NCBI GenBank assembly: GCA_030625815.1
Contig: DAOUQF010000024.1
Coordinates: 1-58,589, forward strand
Origin: Eubacteriales bacterium
Lineage (GTDB): Bacteria > Bacillota > Clostridia > Tissierellales > GPF-1
Direction: 5' to 3'
DNA: 58,589 nt
In this document: positions 8,203 through 17,159 of the stretch, piece by piece
Numbering within the stretch: position 1 is the stretch's first letter
Layout of the letters: each line of letters begins with the position of its first letter
Translations under genes and position numbers: made by a program
Notes under the pieces: model-generated
Databases searched by the model: none
Seen by the model: the letters and a program-made list of their open reading frames with translations, nothing else
Told to the model about the DNA's origin: nothing

Positions 8203-10813
8203 ATTCTCCTCCTCCCGGAAGGTGGATACGAATCCGACTTCCTTGTTTTCCTTTATTTTTTACGACTTCGATCCGATTGTCAATCCGTTCCTTTAATTCA
8301 GGCACATGGGAAATAATTCCCACCAGTCGATTCTGCTGCTTTAGGTCCACCAAAACCTCCACTGCTTGATCCAGGGAAGCCGAGTCCAGGCTGCCAAATC
8401 CCTCGTCGATAAAGAGAGTCTCCAATTCAATGCCGCCGGAAAAGGCGCGCACCACATCGGAAAGAGCCAAAGCCAAAGCCAGACTCGCCTTAAAGCTTTC
8501 TCCCCCCGACAGGGAACCCACCGGTCTCCGATCCCCGGTATAGAAATCAAAGACGTCCAGATCCAGTCCAAAGCGCTTACGCTTATCCCGCCGTTCCTCC
8601 TGCATATGCAATTCAAAACGGCCGTCCGTTAAGATCTGAAGTCGCTGATTGGCCACCAGTAAAACCTCCTGCAGATAGCGCCTAAGAACATATTGCTCTA
8701 AATCCATGCCCTTCGCATTACGCCCCGAGGCTACATCGGACATCCATGCCAAGGATCCGAACTCCGTCTCGATTTGCTCCAGTTCCGCCGACGCCTTCTC
8801 CAGCCGTTCCAGGATCTGCAGCTCATCTTTCCAGCGGGTGGTTTTCTCCGCCAAAACTCGCGCCTTTTCCTCGACAACTCGCGTCCACTCTTCCACAATT
8901 TCTTCCTGTTCACCCACACTGATCGGCTGCGCAAATTTCACTCTTACCTCTTCCCGCAACAGGCCAACCTTCCGATCCGCTTCAGCCAGATCCAATTGAT
9001 ATTGCTGCAGTCTTCGATTCATCTGTTGAAGCGCTTCATAGGAGCGTTCCGCTTCCTCGTATGCCGCTTCCGTGCCTAATCCGCTCTCCTTCAGCGCCTC
9101 ATCCCATGCTTGCTGAAGCCGTAGCGCTTCCTCAACCGCTTCTTTTTGCTGAATCTCGATCACTTCCAATTGACCCTTGATCCTCGCCCATTTTTCATCC
9201 ATGGCACGGACCCTATTCATCTGCTGCTGACAGCGGCGTTCCTCCGCTTCCAGCTCCGCCGTCGACTGCGAACCGGAAACTTCAAACCCCTTCAACTGAG
9301 TTAGAATTCCTTCTTCCTCTCCCTGCCGCTTTGCAAACCGCTCTACCAGGGCTTGATGCGCTTCCTTCTCCCGGTCCAGAGACTGCTCGCTCTCGCGAAC
9401 TTTTCTTTGAGCCCGCGCTTCCTCTAACGGATCAAGATTCTGCGGCTGCGCCAATTTCGGATGATGCAGGCTTCCGCACACTGGACACGGCAGATCCGCC
9501 TTTAGATCCTGAGCCAAATAGTAGGCTTTCTCTTGCCTGATCTTCTCAAGAACCAGCGTCAAATTCTCATTAGCCTCAATTTTCCGTCTCTCATGTACAG
9601 CGATTTCCAGCTTGGTTTTCGCCATTTTTTCGCAAATCACTCGGCTCTCATTTTGACTTTTCAATACCCGTTCTTCCAGTTTTTCCCGTTCTTTCCGTCC
9701 TCGAAGTTCTATCTTCAGGCTCTCGATGGATTGCTGAATCATCTCCTGGGTCGAAAGATTCTTCCGCTTCTCCAAAATCCCTTCAAAATCCCGCTGAACC
9801 TCTTGATACCGGACCTCGATTTCCTTTTTCCTCGCCTGTACACGACATAAATCTTCTTTTCTCTTTTGAATTCCCAAGGCCGTTTCCCCGCGATCGCGGG
9901 CAACGGTAAGCGCATCAATCTCTTCGCGTTTTTCCACAAGGCTCGCTTGCTGCTTCTCCCAGCTTTCTAAATCTTTTCTCACTTGCTCCGCCTGAATCGC
10001 CAAGTCTCTCAGTGCCCGGCTCCCCTTCAGCGTATCCCTGTCACGGACAAGGGCTTCTTCCAAATTATTCAATTCACTTCGCCGGCTCTCCACCTGATTT
10101 TGAACCAGCTCCAGGGAGTCCATGGCCCCTTCGGTGGCAACGGCCGCTTCGATCGATTGAATCTGACCGAAAAGTTCCTCTAAACGAATCTTTCTTGTCT
10201 CAATCTCTTTCCGCATCTTCGAAGTATCATCCCTAAGCTTTAACTGAATCCACTCCATCTCGCCGGTGCGAAACAAATGCCTGAAAATATCCCTGCGCTG
10301 GGTGCTGTCGGCGATCAGGATCTGTCGAAACTTCCCCTGGGGAAGGATCAATACCTGAGTGAACTGCTCATAAGAAAAACCCAGCTTCTCTTCGATGGCT
10401 TGATTCACTCCCTGAGTCCGGGTTGCCTTTGGCACCCAATGATCCGACTCCCAGGCTTCAAAAACAGCTTTGGGACTCTCTTTGATCCACCCGTCTCCGC
10501 GTTTCTTTCTTCTCATATATTCAGGACTTCGACTCACCCGATATCGTTGACTCTTAAGTTCAAAGATCAATTGCACCTCGGTCTCTTCCGTTTCTTCAAT
10601 CATATGGCTTCTGAGGGTATCCGGGGTTCGCCCGTCCATCCCGCTGGCTCGCCCGTAAAACGCAAAGGTAATCGCGTCGAGAACGCTGGTTTTCCCGGCA
10701 CCCGTTCGGCCGTGAATCAGCAGAATCGGCGCCGCCTGAAAAGGCTGAAAATCAATCTTTGTCCGCTTCGCGAAGGGACCAAATCCAATCATGTCCAATT
10801 CAATAAGCTTCAT
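8174..10813 (-). CDS. sbcC: Nuclease SbcCD subunit C (Rad50-like ATPase)
   Basis: The protein is 879 residues. It is the ATPase of the SbcCD complex, which opens hairpins and processes blocked DNA ends. Walker A GRTGAGKTS is near residue 37, followed by long coiled coils, a zinc-hook CPVCGSLHHPKL near residue 441, a second coiled coil, the ABC signature SGGESFKASLALAL and Walker B TLFIDEGFGSLD near residue 797. It is shorter than the enterobacterial protein, mainly in the coils. The ATG overlaps the sbcD stop as ATGA, so the two subunits are translationally coupled. Confidence 0.95.
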   Translation of the reverse strand: MKLIELDMIGFGPFAKRTKIDFQPFQAAPILLIHGRTGAGKTSVLDAITFAFYGRASGMDGRTPDTLRSHMIEETEETEVQLIFELKSQRYRVSRSPEYMRRKKRGDGWIKESPKAVFEAWESDHWVPKATRTQGVNQAIEEKLGFSYEQFTQVLILPQGKFRQILIADSTQRRDIFRHLFRTGEMEWIQLKLRDDTSKMRKEIETRKIRLEELFGQIQSIEAAVATEGAMDSLELVQNQVESRRSELNNLEEALVRDRDTLKGSRALRDLAIQAEQVRKDLESWEKQQASLVEKREEIDALTVARDRGETALGIQKRKEDLCRVQARKKEIEVRYQEVQRDFEGILEKRKNLSTQEMIQQSIESLKIELRGRKEREKLEERVLKSQNESRVICEKMAKTKLEIAVHERRKIEANENLTLVLEKIRQEKAYYLAQDLKADLPCPVCGSLHHPKLAQPQNLDPLEEARAQRKVRESEQSLDREKEAHQALVERFAKRQGEEEGILTQLKGFEVSGSQSTAELEAEERRCQQQMNRVRAMDEKWARIKGQLEVIEIQQKEAVEEALRLQQAWDEALKESGLGTEAAYEEAERSYEALQQMNRRLQQYQLDLAEADRKVGLLREEVRVKFAQPISVGEQEEIVEEWTRVVEEKARVLAEKTTRWKDELQILERLEKASAELEQIETEFGSLAWMSDVASGRNAKGMDLEQYVLRRYLQEVLLVANQRLQILTDGRFELHMQEERRDKRKRFGLDLDVFDFYTGDRRPVGSLSGGESFKASLALALALSDVVRAFSGGIELETLFIDEGFGSLDSASLDQAVEVLVDLKQQNRLVGIISHVPELKERIDNRIEVVKNKGKQGSRIRIHLPGGGEYEAMPVSNE

Positions 10814-11943
10814 GCCTCATCCTCCCCTTCCCGGCGCTCCAGCAGCGCTTGCAAATACGCTGTCTGCGACGCCAGCATCTCTTCTCCTGTCATCTCCGAA
10901 AAGAAGGAAGCAAACAATTCAAAGGGCGTTTCCGCTTCCCGCGCCAGGGAGTCTGTCGACTCGGATTTCGTCTCCCCGATCTGAGCCCGCTCCACTCTAA
11001 GGGTATTGGGGAATCGTTCCCGCAGTTTCCCCATCAAATCCAGGATCACTTCCCGGTTTTCAATACGCACACAAAGATAATCGTCTGAAGGAGGAAGGGC
11101 CAAGACCTCATCCAATCTTCCTTCCACCACCCGCAGGGTTCTCTCCGGCTTGATCTCCATTCGCTCTCTCTCGAAAGATCCATCCTCGTTGAAATACAAG
11201 ATCTCAACCGACGGGACCCGCCCTGCTTCTGAAAAGGAATAGGGATACAAGGCTCCGGCATAGCGGATATGATCTTTCCCAATTCGCTGCGCGCGGTGCA
11301 AATGCCCCAAGGCAACATAATCAAAATCCTCAAACACCTGATAGGGAATCGCTTGACTGCCGCCTACGCTTAAGGGACGTTCGGAATCACTGACAGATCC
11401 CCCCAATAAAAATTCATGAGCCAACAGCAAATGAAAGGCTTTTGGATCCCACTCTTCCTGAATCCGAGCCACTGCCAGCCGCAAGAGGACTTCCCTTGAC
11501 CGCTCTGCGGGAACCGCCAAAACTTCACGCAAAAAAGCCGTATCCAAATACGGCAAAAAATACACCTGAATCCGTTCTTTATCATGGACGACTTCCAATG
11601 GATGAAAAAATCGAGAAAAATCTCCCAGAATGTTCACCCGCTGTTTCTCCAAAAATCGATTCCCAAAGGATAGACGAACGGCGCTGTCATGATTGCCTGC
11701 AATGACGAAGACCTGAATTCCCAGCTCCTCCACCCATTCCTCCAAAATAGATTCCCACAATAGAATTGCTTCCACCGGTGGAATCGCTCGATCGTAAAGA
11801 TCCCCGCTGATTATGACAAAATCAATGGATTCCTCGCGAATCAATCTCGTCATTCCTTGAATTTGTTCCCTTTGCTCCGGCAAAAAGGAGTGCCCGTGCA
11901 CCACCTTGCCCAAATGCCAATCCGCTGTATGTATGCCCTTCAT
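10810..11943 (-). CDS. sbcD: Nuclease SbcCD subunit D (Mre11-like)
   Basis: The protein is 377 residues from MKGIHTADWHLGKVVHG. It is a calcineurin-like phosphoesterase and the nuclease partner of SbcC. Metal-binding motifs are present: HTADWHLGK, ISGDLYDRAIP, AGNHDSAVR, and the later LLLAHEF and ALGHLHRAQ. I chose the second ATG (11943) because the GGAGG site is too close to the ATG two codons upstream. The divergent psuK-like gene begins about 115 bases away on the other strand. Confidence 0.94.
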   Translation of the reverse strand: MKGIHTADWHLGKVVHGHSFLPEQREQIQGMTRLIREESIDFVIISGDLYDRAIPPVEAILLWESILEEWVEELGIQVFVIAGNHDSAVRLSFGNRFLEKQRVNILGDFSRFFHPLEVVHDKERIQVYFLPYLDTAFLREVLAVPAERSREVLLRLAVARIQEEWDPKAFHLLLAHEFLLGGSVSDSERPLSVGGSQAIPYQVFEDFDYVALGHLHRAQRIGKDHIRYAGALYPYSFSEAGRVPSVEILYFNEDGSFERERMEIKPERTLRVVEGRLDEVLALPPSDDYLCVRIENREVILDLMGKLRERFPNTLRVERAQIGETKSESTDSLAREAETPFELFASFFSEMTGEEMLASQTAYLQALLERREGEDEA

Positions 11944-11975
11944 GCTCATCCCTCCATACTTTTTATTATAGCCTA

Positions 11976-12004
11976 TTGCGTCTGAAATAGGGATGGATTA
12001 TAAT
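11976..12004 (+). promoter_or_regulatory. Probable promoter of the pseudouridine catabolism unit
   Basis: A perfect TATAAT (11999-12004) lies 17 bases after a weak TTGCGT (11976-11981), about 50 bases before the AAGGAGG site and TTG start of the HTH-kinase gene. The weak -35 would fit a regulated promoter. Confidence 0.55.
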
Positions 12005-12057
12005 AAGGGTATTAGTCACATGTTTATCGACTAAACATTTTGTAAGGAGGCAGGGTT

Positions 12058-13155
12058 TTGACAAATCGAGAACGGCAAATTTTAAAATTGATCGAAGAGA
12101 ATCCCATGATTATGCAAAAAGATTTGGCAACACGATTACAGATCACACGATCCTCTGTTGCGGTCCACATCCGCAACCTCTCGCAAAAAGGGTTTATTAA
12201 AGGGAAAGGCTATGTTTTGGAGCAGGATCATTATGTGACGGTTGTTGGCTCCTCCAACGTAGACATTCAAGGCTTTTCCAGCCATAAAGTTGTCCGCAGC
12301 GATTCCAACATCGGCCAAATTCGTTTGAGCATGGGCGGTGTCGGCCGTAACGTGACCGAGAATCTGATCCGCTTGGGACAAGAGGCAAAACTGATTTCCG
12401 TTACAGGCGGCGATCAAAACAGCAAGTATCTCCTCAGTGAATGCAATCAAATCGGCATCGACACGAGTCATTTTCTTATTGTGGAGAACAAAAACGCTTC
12501 TACCTATATGGCAATCCTTGACGAACAGCGAGAGATGGTGTTGGCCGTCAACGATATGAGCATTATGGATGAAATGACACCGGAATTTATTCGAAGCAAG
12601 AACAGTTATCTCAAAAATTCCAATATCCTCTTCTTGGATACGGGACTTTCCTCAGAAATTATCGATCTGCTCTTTGAGGAATATCCCGCGAGCAACTTCT
12701 TTGTGGATGCCGTCAGCGTAAACCGCGCGCCGCGGATCGTCAAACATCTAAACAAGATTCACACCCTGAAGTGCAACGTTTTAGAGGCTGCCTTCTTGGC
12801 GGACATGACCATTCGAACCATGAAGGATGCGCAAAAAGCCGCGGATGTCCTTCTGGAAAAAGGCGTGCAACGCGTCTTTATCACCTACGGCTCCAAAGGC
12901 GTTTTCAGAAAATCCATCTATGATAATTTACAGCTTGGATGGACTCGCGCAAAGGCGCCAAACATCGGAAGTGTCACCGGCGCAGGCGATGCTTTTATGG
13001 CGGGCGTCATTTATGGAACAATCAAATGCATGCGCGAGGATCAGATTCCGAAATTTGCAACCGCGCTTTCTGTTTTGACCCTAGAGGCGGAACAGACGGT
13101 CAACCCGCAAATCACTTACGACAGAACCTATCAAAAAATGAGAGAATTATTTTAA
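12058..13155 (+). CDS. HTH-PfkB family kinase, probable pseudouridine kinase with DNA-binding domain
   Basis: The protein is 365 residues, starting at a TTG seven bases after AAGGAGG. Residues 1-55 form a winged helix-turn-helix (ERQILKLIEENPMIMQKDLA.. SSVAVHIRNLS), and the rest is a PfkB ribokinase-type sugar kinase with GGVGRNVTENLIRLG and an intact anion-hole motif VTGAGDAFMAG near residue 305. Directly downstream is psuG, the classic partner: PsuK phosphorylates pseudouridine and PsuG splits the phosphate into uracil and ribose 5-phosphate. The HTH suggests it also regulates transcription, perhaps in response to substrate; that is inference from domain fusion. Confidence 0.85.
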   Translation: MTNRERQILKLIEENPMIMQKDLATRLQITRSSVAVHIRNLSQKGFIKGKGYVLEQDHYVTVVGSSNVDIQGFSSHKVVRSDSNIGQIRLSMGGVGRNVTENLIRLGQEAKLISVTGGDQNSKYLLSECNQIGIDTSHFLIVENKNASTYMAILDEQREMVLAVNDMSIMDEMTPEFIRSKNSYLKNSNILFLDTGLSSEIIDLLFEEYPASNFFVDAVSVNRAPRIVKHLNKIHTLKCNVLEAAFLADMTIRTMKDAQKAADVLLEKGVQRVFITYGSKGVFRKSIYDNLQLGWTRAKAPNIGSVTGAGDAFMAGVIYGTIKCMREDQIPKFATALSVLTLEAEQTVNPQITYDRTYQKMRELF

Positions 13156-13164
13156 GGAGAAAAA

Positions 13165-14085
13165 ATGAATAAAAAAATGATGCAATATATCGATATCCTT
13201 CCGGAGATTCAAACAGCCTTAGACAATGGCGAAGCCGTTGTGGCCCTGGAATCCACCATCATCTCCCACGGAATGGAATACCCGCTAAATGTACAATGTG
13301 CGCGCCGCTGCGAAGAGATCATTCGCGAGGAAGGTGCCGTTCCCGCAACCATCGCCATTATCAAGGGAAGAATCAAGGTCGGCCTTACCTACGATGAGCT
13401 GGAATACTTCGGCACAGAAAAAGGAATCCGCAAAGTAAGTCGCCGTGATCTTGCCATGGTAGTAGCCAACGGAAAAGACGGCGCAACCACAGTAGCAGCC
13501 ACCATGATCATCAGCGAAATGGCAGGAATCTCAATCTTCGCAACCGGAGGCATCGGCGGCGTTCACCGCAAAGCGCAAGAAACCTTTGATATCTCGGCCG
13601 ACTTGGACGAATTGTCAAAAACTAGCGTTGCTGTTGTCTGTGCTGGAGCAAAATCCATCCTCGACATCGCTCTTACTTTGGAAGTATTGGAAACAAAAGG
13701 TGTTCCGGTCATCGGATATGGCACTGACGATTTCCCGGCCTTCTATACCCGCGCCAGCGGATTTGGCGTCGACGAACGCATGAATGATCCGGAGACGGTT
13801 GCCGCTTTCCTTTCGGCCAAATGGAATCTAGGCATCAACGGCGGTGTCGTTATCGCCAACCCAATCCCGGTTGCCGCTGAAATGGATGAAGCTTATATCA
13901 CGGCCGAGATTGAAAAAGCCTTGGCACAATCCGAGATTGATGGAATCAAAGGCAAGGAAGTAACACCGTATCTTTTGAAGCACTTATTTGGTGCTACCGA
14001 GGGGAAAAGCCTGGCTTCCAACCTAGAGCTGGTTTACAACAATTCACGAATTGGCGCAAAAATCGCAAAAGCATATGCAAAATAA
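13165..14085 (+). CDS. psuG: Pseudouridine-5'-phosphate glycosidase
   Basis: The protein is 306 residues, 10 bases after the kinase stop, with AAGGAG before the ATG. It reversibly cleaves the C-C glycosidic bond of pseudouridine 5'-phosphate. Diagnostic segments are VALESTIISHGMEYP, VPATIAIIKGRIKVGL, ATGGIGGVHR and CAGAKSILDIALTLE, which holds the catalytic lysine of the family. Length is normal. A strong terminator follows at once, so kinase plus psuG form a two-gene operon. Confidence 0.96.
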   Translation: MNKKMMQYIDILPEIQTALDNGEAVVALESTIISHGMEYPLNVQCARRCEEIIREEGAVPATIAIIKGRIKVGLTYDELEYFGTEKGIRKVSRRDLAMVVANGKDGATTVAATMIISEMAGISIFATGGIGGVHRKAQETFDISADLDELSKTSVAVVCAGAKSILDIALTLEVLETKGVPVIGYGTDDFPAFYTRASGFGVDERMNDPETVAAFLSAKWNLGINGGVVIANPIPVAAEMDEAYITAEIEKALAQSEIDGIKGKEVTPYLLKHLFGATEGKSLASNLELVYNNSRIGAKIAKAYAK

Positions 14086-14111
14086 GAGCCTTCGGGCTCT
14101 TTTTTTTTGTT
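14084..14111 (+). terminator. Intrinsic terminator after psuG
   Basis: The stem AAGAGCC, loop TTC(G), GGCTCTT is followed by a run of nine T. Confidence 0.92.
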
Positions 14112-14176
14112 TAGAAACTTGATCTTGTATTTTGGTTTAGATAAATATGAATAATTCGAAAACATATCCAAATTCC

Positions 14177-14205
14177 TTGCACGTGTTTATTTGTTACGGT
14201 ATAAT
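14177..14205 (+). promoter_or_regulatory. Promoter of the second HTH-PfkB gene
   Basis: TTGCAC (14177-14182) and TATAAT (14200-14205) are separated by 17 bases, about 55 bases before the start codon. The second paralogue thus has its own promoter after the psuG terminator. Confidence 0.75.
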
Positions 14206-14259
14206 AATAAGAGAAATTAAATTCAAACAAAAATATGTTTATAAAGAAAGAGGTGTCCT

Positions 14260-15354
14260 ATGACTAATCGTGAACGTCAACTACTTCAGTTGATTGAGCA
14301 AAATCCGATGATCAAGCAGAAGGATCTCGCAGAAAAACTAGGCATCACAAGATCTTCTGTTGCTGTTCATATTCGCAATTTAATGCTAAAGGGCTACATC
14401 AAGGGCAAAGGCTATGTGCTTGACGACAATATCTATATCGCCGTCATTGGCGCTACCAACTTTGATGTGCAGGGCTTCAGCAATACAGATGTCAGCTGCG
14501 GAGGCTTTAATTTCGGACAAATCAAAGAATCTGCCGGCGGTGTCGGTCGCAATATTACAGAGAACTTGATACGTCTCGGCACCCGCGTCAAATTTGTTTC
14601 TACCATTGGTGGAGACGGACGCAGCCATTTCATCATGGATCATTGCCACAAAGTGGGAATCTCCACCGATGATTTCTTGATTGTAGAAAACGGACGCGCT
14701 TCCACCTATATGGCAATTTTGGATCAAAGAAATCACCAGGTGCATGCATTTGCCGATATGAAGATCTTGGAAGAAATGACCCCGGAATTTATCAATTCCA
14801 AATCGCAAATCCTTCGAAATGCAAAAATCATTTCATTGGATACCGGTTTTGATGATGGCGTCATCGACTATATCTTCCAAAACTACAAGCGCAAAGACAT
14901 CTATATGTCGCCAATCTCCACAGATGTTCATCAGATTTCCGAGCACTTAAATCAGATTCACACCCTTCGAATCAACGCGCGCGAAGCTGGATTGATTCTG
15001 GATCGTGAACTGAAGACAAGAAAAGACATCATCACCGGCGGAAAAGAACTCATTGAAAAAGGCGTTCGCCGCGTATATATCACCCATGCCGGCAAAGGCG
15101 TTTACTTCAACGACAGCCGTGCGAAATTGGATGGATATATCAAAACGAATATGCTGGTTTCCAAGAGCATCAGCGGAACTGCCGATGCCTTTATGGCAGG
15201 CATCATCTTCGGCACCATCAAGGACATGAAACCTGAATTGTTGACGAAATTCGCCATTGCCATGGCAGACTCTACAGCAAAATCACGAGAATCCGTCAAT
15301 CCGCTTCTCACCTATGACTTCGTCATGGACGTGTTGAAAGATACAACCCTATAA
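14260..15354 (+). CDS. HTH-PfkB family protein with altered catalytic motif
   Basis: The protein is 364 residues and clearly a paralogue of the gene at 12058: same winged HTH (residues 1-55), same kinase fold and colinear motifs such as GGVGRNITENLIRLG. The PfkB signature is altered: where the first copy has VTGAGDAFMAG this one has SISGTADAFMAG (about residues 301-311), so the anion-hole GAGD is GTAD. The general-base aspartate position is kept. Loss of the glycine pair may weaken or abolish catalysis, leaving a ligand-binding regulator; alternatively it has a changed activity. It has its own promoter and terminator and ends a cluster about pseudouridine. Confidence 0.8.
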   Translation: MTNRERQLLQLIEQNPMIKQKDLAEKLGITRSSVAVHIRNLMLKGYIKGKGYVLDDNIYIAVIGATNFDVQGFSNTDVSCGGFNFGQIKESAGGVGRNITENLIRLGTRVKFVSTIGGDGRSHFIMDHCHKVGISTDDFLIVENGRASTYMAILDQRNHQVHAFADMKILEEMTPEFINSKSQILRNAKIISLDTGFDDGVIDYIFQNYKRKDIYMSPISTDVHQISEHLNQIHTLRINAREAGLILDRELKTRKDIITGGKELIEKGVRRVYITHAGKGVYFNDSRAKLDGYIKTNMLVSKSISGTADAFMAGIIFGTIKDMKPELLTKFAIAMADSTAKSRESVNPLLTYDFVMDVLKDTTL

Positions 15355-15361
15355 AACACAT

Positions 15362-15393
15362 GCTGCTATCCAATTGGATAGCAGCTTTTTTAT
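15362..15393 (+). terminator. Intrinsic terminator after the second HTH-PfkB gene
   Basis: The stem GCTGCTATCC, loop AATT, GGATAGCAGC is followed by a T-rich run. Confidence 0.92.
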
Positions 15394-15562
15394 TGAAATC
15401 CCTCCCGCAATCAAGGTTTCACCCTTTGCCGCAAAACACATCTCTCTTTCCCCTTACCAATATCTCCTAAAAACATAAGAATTGATTAACAAAGATCGAG
15501 AAGACGTTTATACTTATACGTAAGGTAACAGATCGATATTTTATAATTTCAAGGAGGGTTTT

Positions 15563-17086
15563 ATGTCTTATTCACCAAAATTAAGCTCGGGATTTACTTT
15601 TGCCAGAAATCGCAGCAGTTTTATTTCGCCTCAATCCGGCATGTGTTCGTTCTGTACGGAAGACTGCGCCGGCACATGCGAGCTTGCGCAATCCGCCGTA
15701 TTGGGTGCCAGAACGGTTTATCCAACCACAACCGGAACGAATCAAATCGCATCCGAAAAGGACTACCCCATCGACTATTCCCACTTCAACATCAACGGAC
15801 GCGTTTTTGGCGCTTTTGGGACCAGTGAAACCTATGAAGCCGCAACTATCTTCAACGTCAATCTGGAACAAAGCTATGGATTTTTTCATCCGGTGAAATT
15901 GACAATGCCCATTGTGCTGCCTGCCCTTATCAAGCTGAATTGGCGTGACTATTTTTCAGGCGCTGCCATGGCCGGCGTCACCTGCTTTATTGGTGAAGGC
16001 GCCATTCACAACGACAAGGCTGCCGTCATTGAAAACGGGAAAGCCATCGAATCACCGTTGATCAAAGAAGCCCTTGAAAGCTTCAACCGATACGATCGAG
16101 GCTATGGCCAGATTGTGTTGCAATCCAACTTGGAAGATGATCTGATGGGGATCCCGGAACTTGCGATTCAAAAATATCATGCCGAAGCCATTGAGATCAA
16201 ATTTGGCCAGGGAGCGAAGGGGACACAGCCGGTCGTGCTTATCAAGGATCTGGAAACCGCCCTTGCAAAACAGAAACTGGGCATTATCGTTCATCCGAAT
16301 CCAAGCGACCCAGCGATCAAAAAAGCCTACGAAGAAGGCATTTGTCCGAATTTCTATTCCTATGGACGACTCCCCCTTTGGACCGAGGATTCAATTTCCG
16401 TGCGAATCGCTGAACTTCGCAGCATGGGTGCGAAAAACATCTACTTTAAAATGGCCGGTTACGATCGTAAAGATATCGAAAGAGTTTTACGAATTGCCTG
16501 CACCGAGAAAGTCGACATGGTCACCTTCGACGGAGCCGGAGGCGGATCCGGTTACAGTCCCTCCAAGATGATGAACGAATGGTGCTTGCCCACCGTCTGC
16601 CTAGAAGATGCAGTTCTTCGCATCAGCGATCAACTCCAAGCAGAGGGTCATCAATTGCCTGCCCTTGTCATCACCGGCGGATTTGCCAGCGAAGATCAGA
16701 CCTTTAAAGCCCTTGCCTATGGCAATGGTCAAATCCAAGCAGTCGGTGTCTGCCGCGCTGCCATGGCGGCAGCCATGTCCGGGAAAACCATTGGTGCGCA
16801 AATCAATGCCGGTCAAGTACCGGATCGATTCAAGTCTTACGGAACAACGATTGAAGAGATCTTCACGGACCTTGCAGATTTAAGGTCTCTGTACGGCAAA
16901 GAAGCCAATGCTTTCTCACCGGGAGCCATTGGCGTTTTCTCCTACCTGAACAAACTGGCCTTTGGCATTCGCCACTTCGCCGCCTTGAACCGCAAATTCA
17001 CGCTTCCTCTTTTGAATCAAGAGGACTTGATTCCCCTGACATCCGAGGCGAGAAATTTGCTGACCAATCAATGGTTTATGGATTAA
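15563..17086 (+). CDS. Stand-alone FMN-binding glutamate synthase-like protein
   Basis: The protein is 507 residues with a start at AGGAGGGTTTT ATG. The body matches the FMN-binding TIM-barrel synthase domain of glutamate synthase large subunits: GVTCFIGEGA, IEIKFGQGAKGTQP, TFDGAGGGSGYSPS and LVITGGFAS. It lacks the N-terminal glutaminase domain and the C-terminal GXGXG domain, so it cannot itself hydrolyse glutamine. An N-terminal cysteine cluster (C28, C31, C35, C39) could hold iron-sulfur or another metal. Family members exist in clostridia and methanogens, but the substrate of this subtype is unknown to me. No GltD-like partner is adjacent, and it is flanked by terminators, so it is a single-gene unit. 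Confidence 0.85.
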   Translation: MSYSPKLSSGFTFARNRSSFISPQSGMCSFCTEDCAGTCELAQSAVLGARTVYPTTTGTNQIASEKDYPIDYSHFNINGRVFGAFGTSETYEAATIFNVNLEQSYGFFHPVKLTMPIVLPALIKLNWRDYFSGAAMAGVTCFIGEGAIHNDKAAVIENGKAIESPLIKEALESFNRYDRGYGQIVLQSNLEDDLMGIPELAIQKYHAEAIEIKFGQGAKGTQPVVLIKDLETALAKQKLGIIVHPNPSDPAIKKAYEEGICPNFYSYGRLPLWTEDSISVRIAELRSMGAKNIYFKMAGYDRKDIERVLRIACTEKVDMVTFDGAGGGSGYSPSKMMNEWCLPTVCLEDAVLRISDQLQAEGHQLPALVITGGFASEDQTFKALAYGNGQIQAVGVCRAAMAAAMSGKTIGAQINAGQVPDRFKSYGTTIEEIFTDLADLRSLYGKEANAFSPGAIGVFSYLNKLAFGIRHFAALNRKFTLPLLNQEDLIPLTSEARNLLTNQWFMD

Positions 17087-17089
17087 ACG

Positions 17090-17142
17090 GAAAACGCCCC
17101 TTCCGGCAAGAGCAGTTCATGCTCGCCGGAAGGGGCGTTCTC
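17090..17142. terminator. Long bidirectional hairpin between convergent genes
   Basis: A long inverted repeat (AACGCCCCTTCCGGC and complement, with an inner GAGCA/TGCTC pairing) separates the plus-strand FMN protein gene from the minus-strand reductase fusion. It probably terminates both. Confidence 0.85.
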
Positions 17143-17159
17143 TATTCTACTTATTTCTT

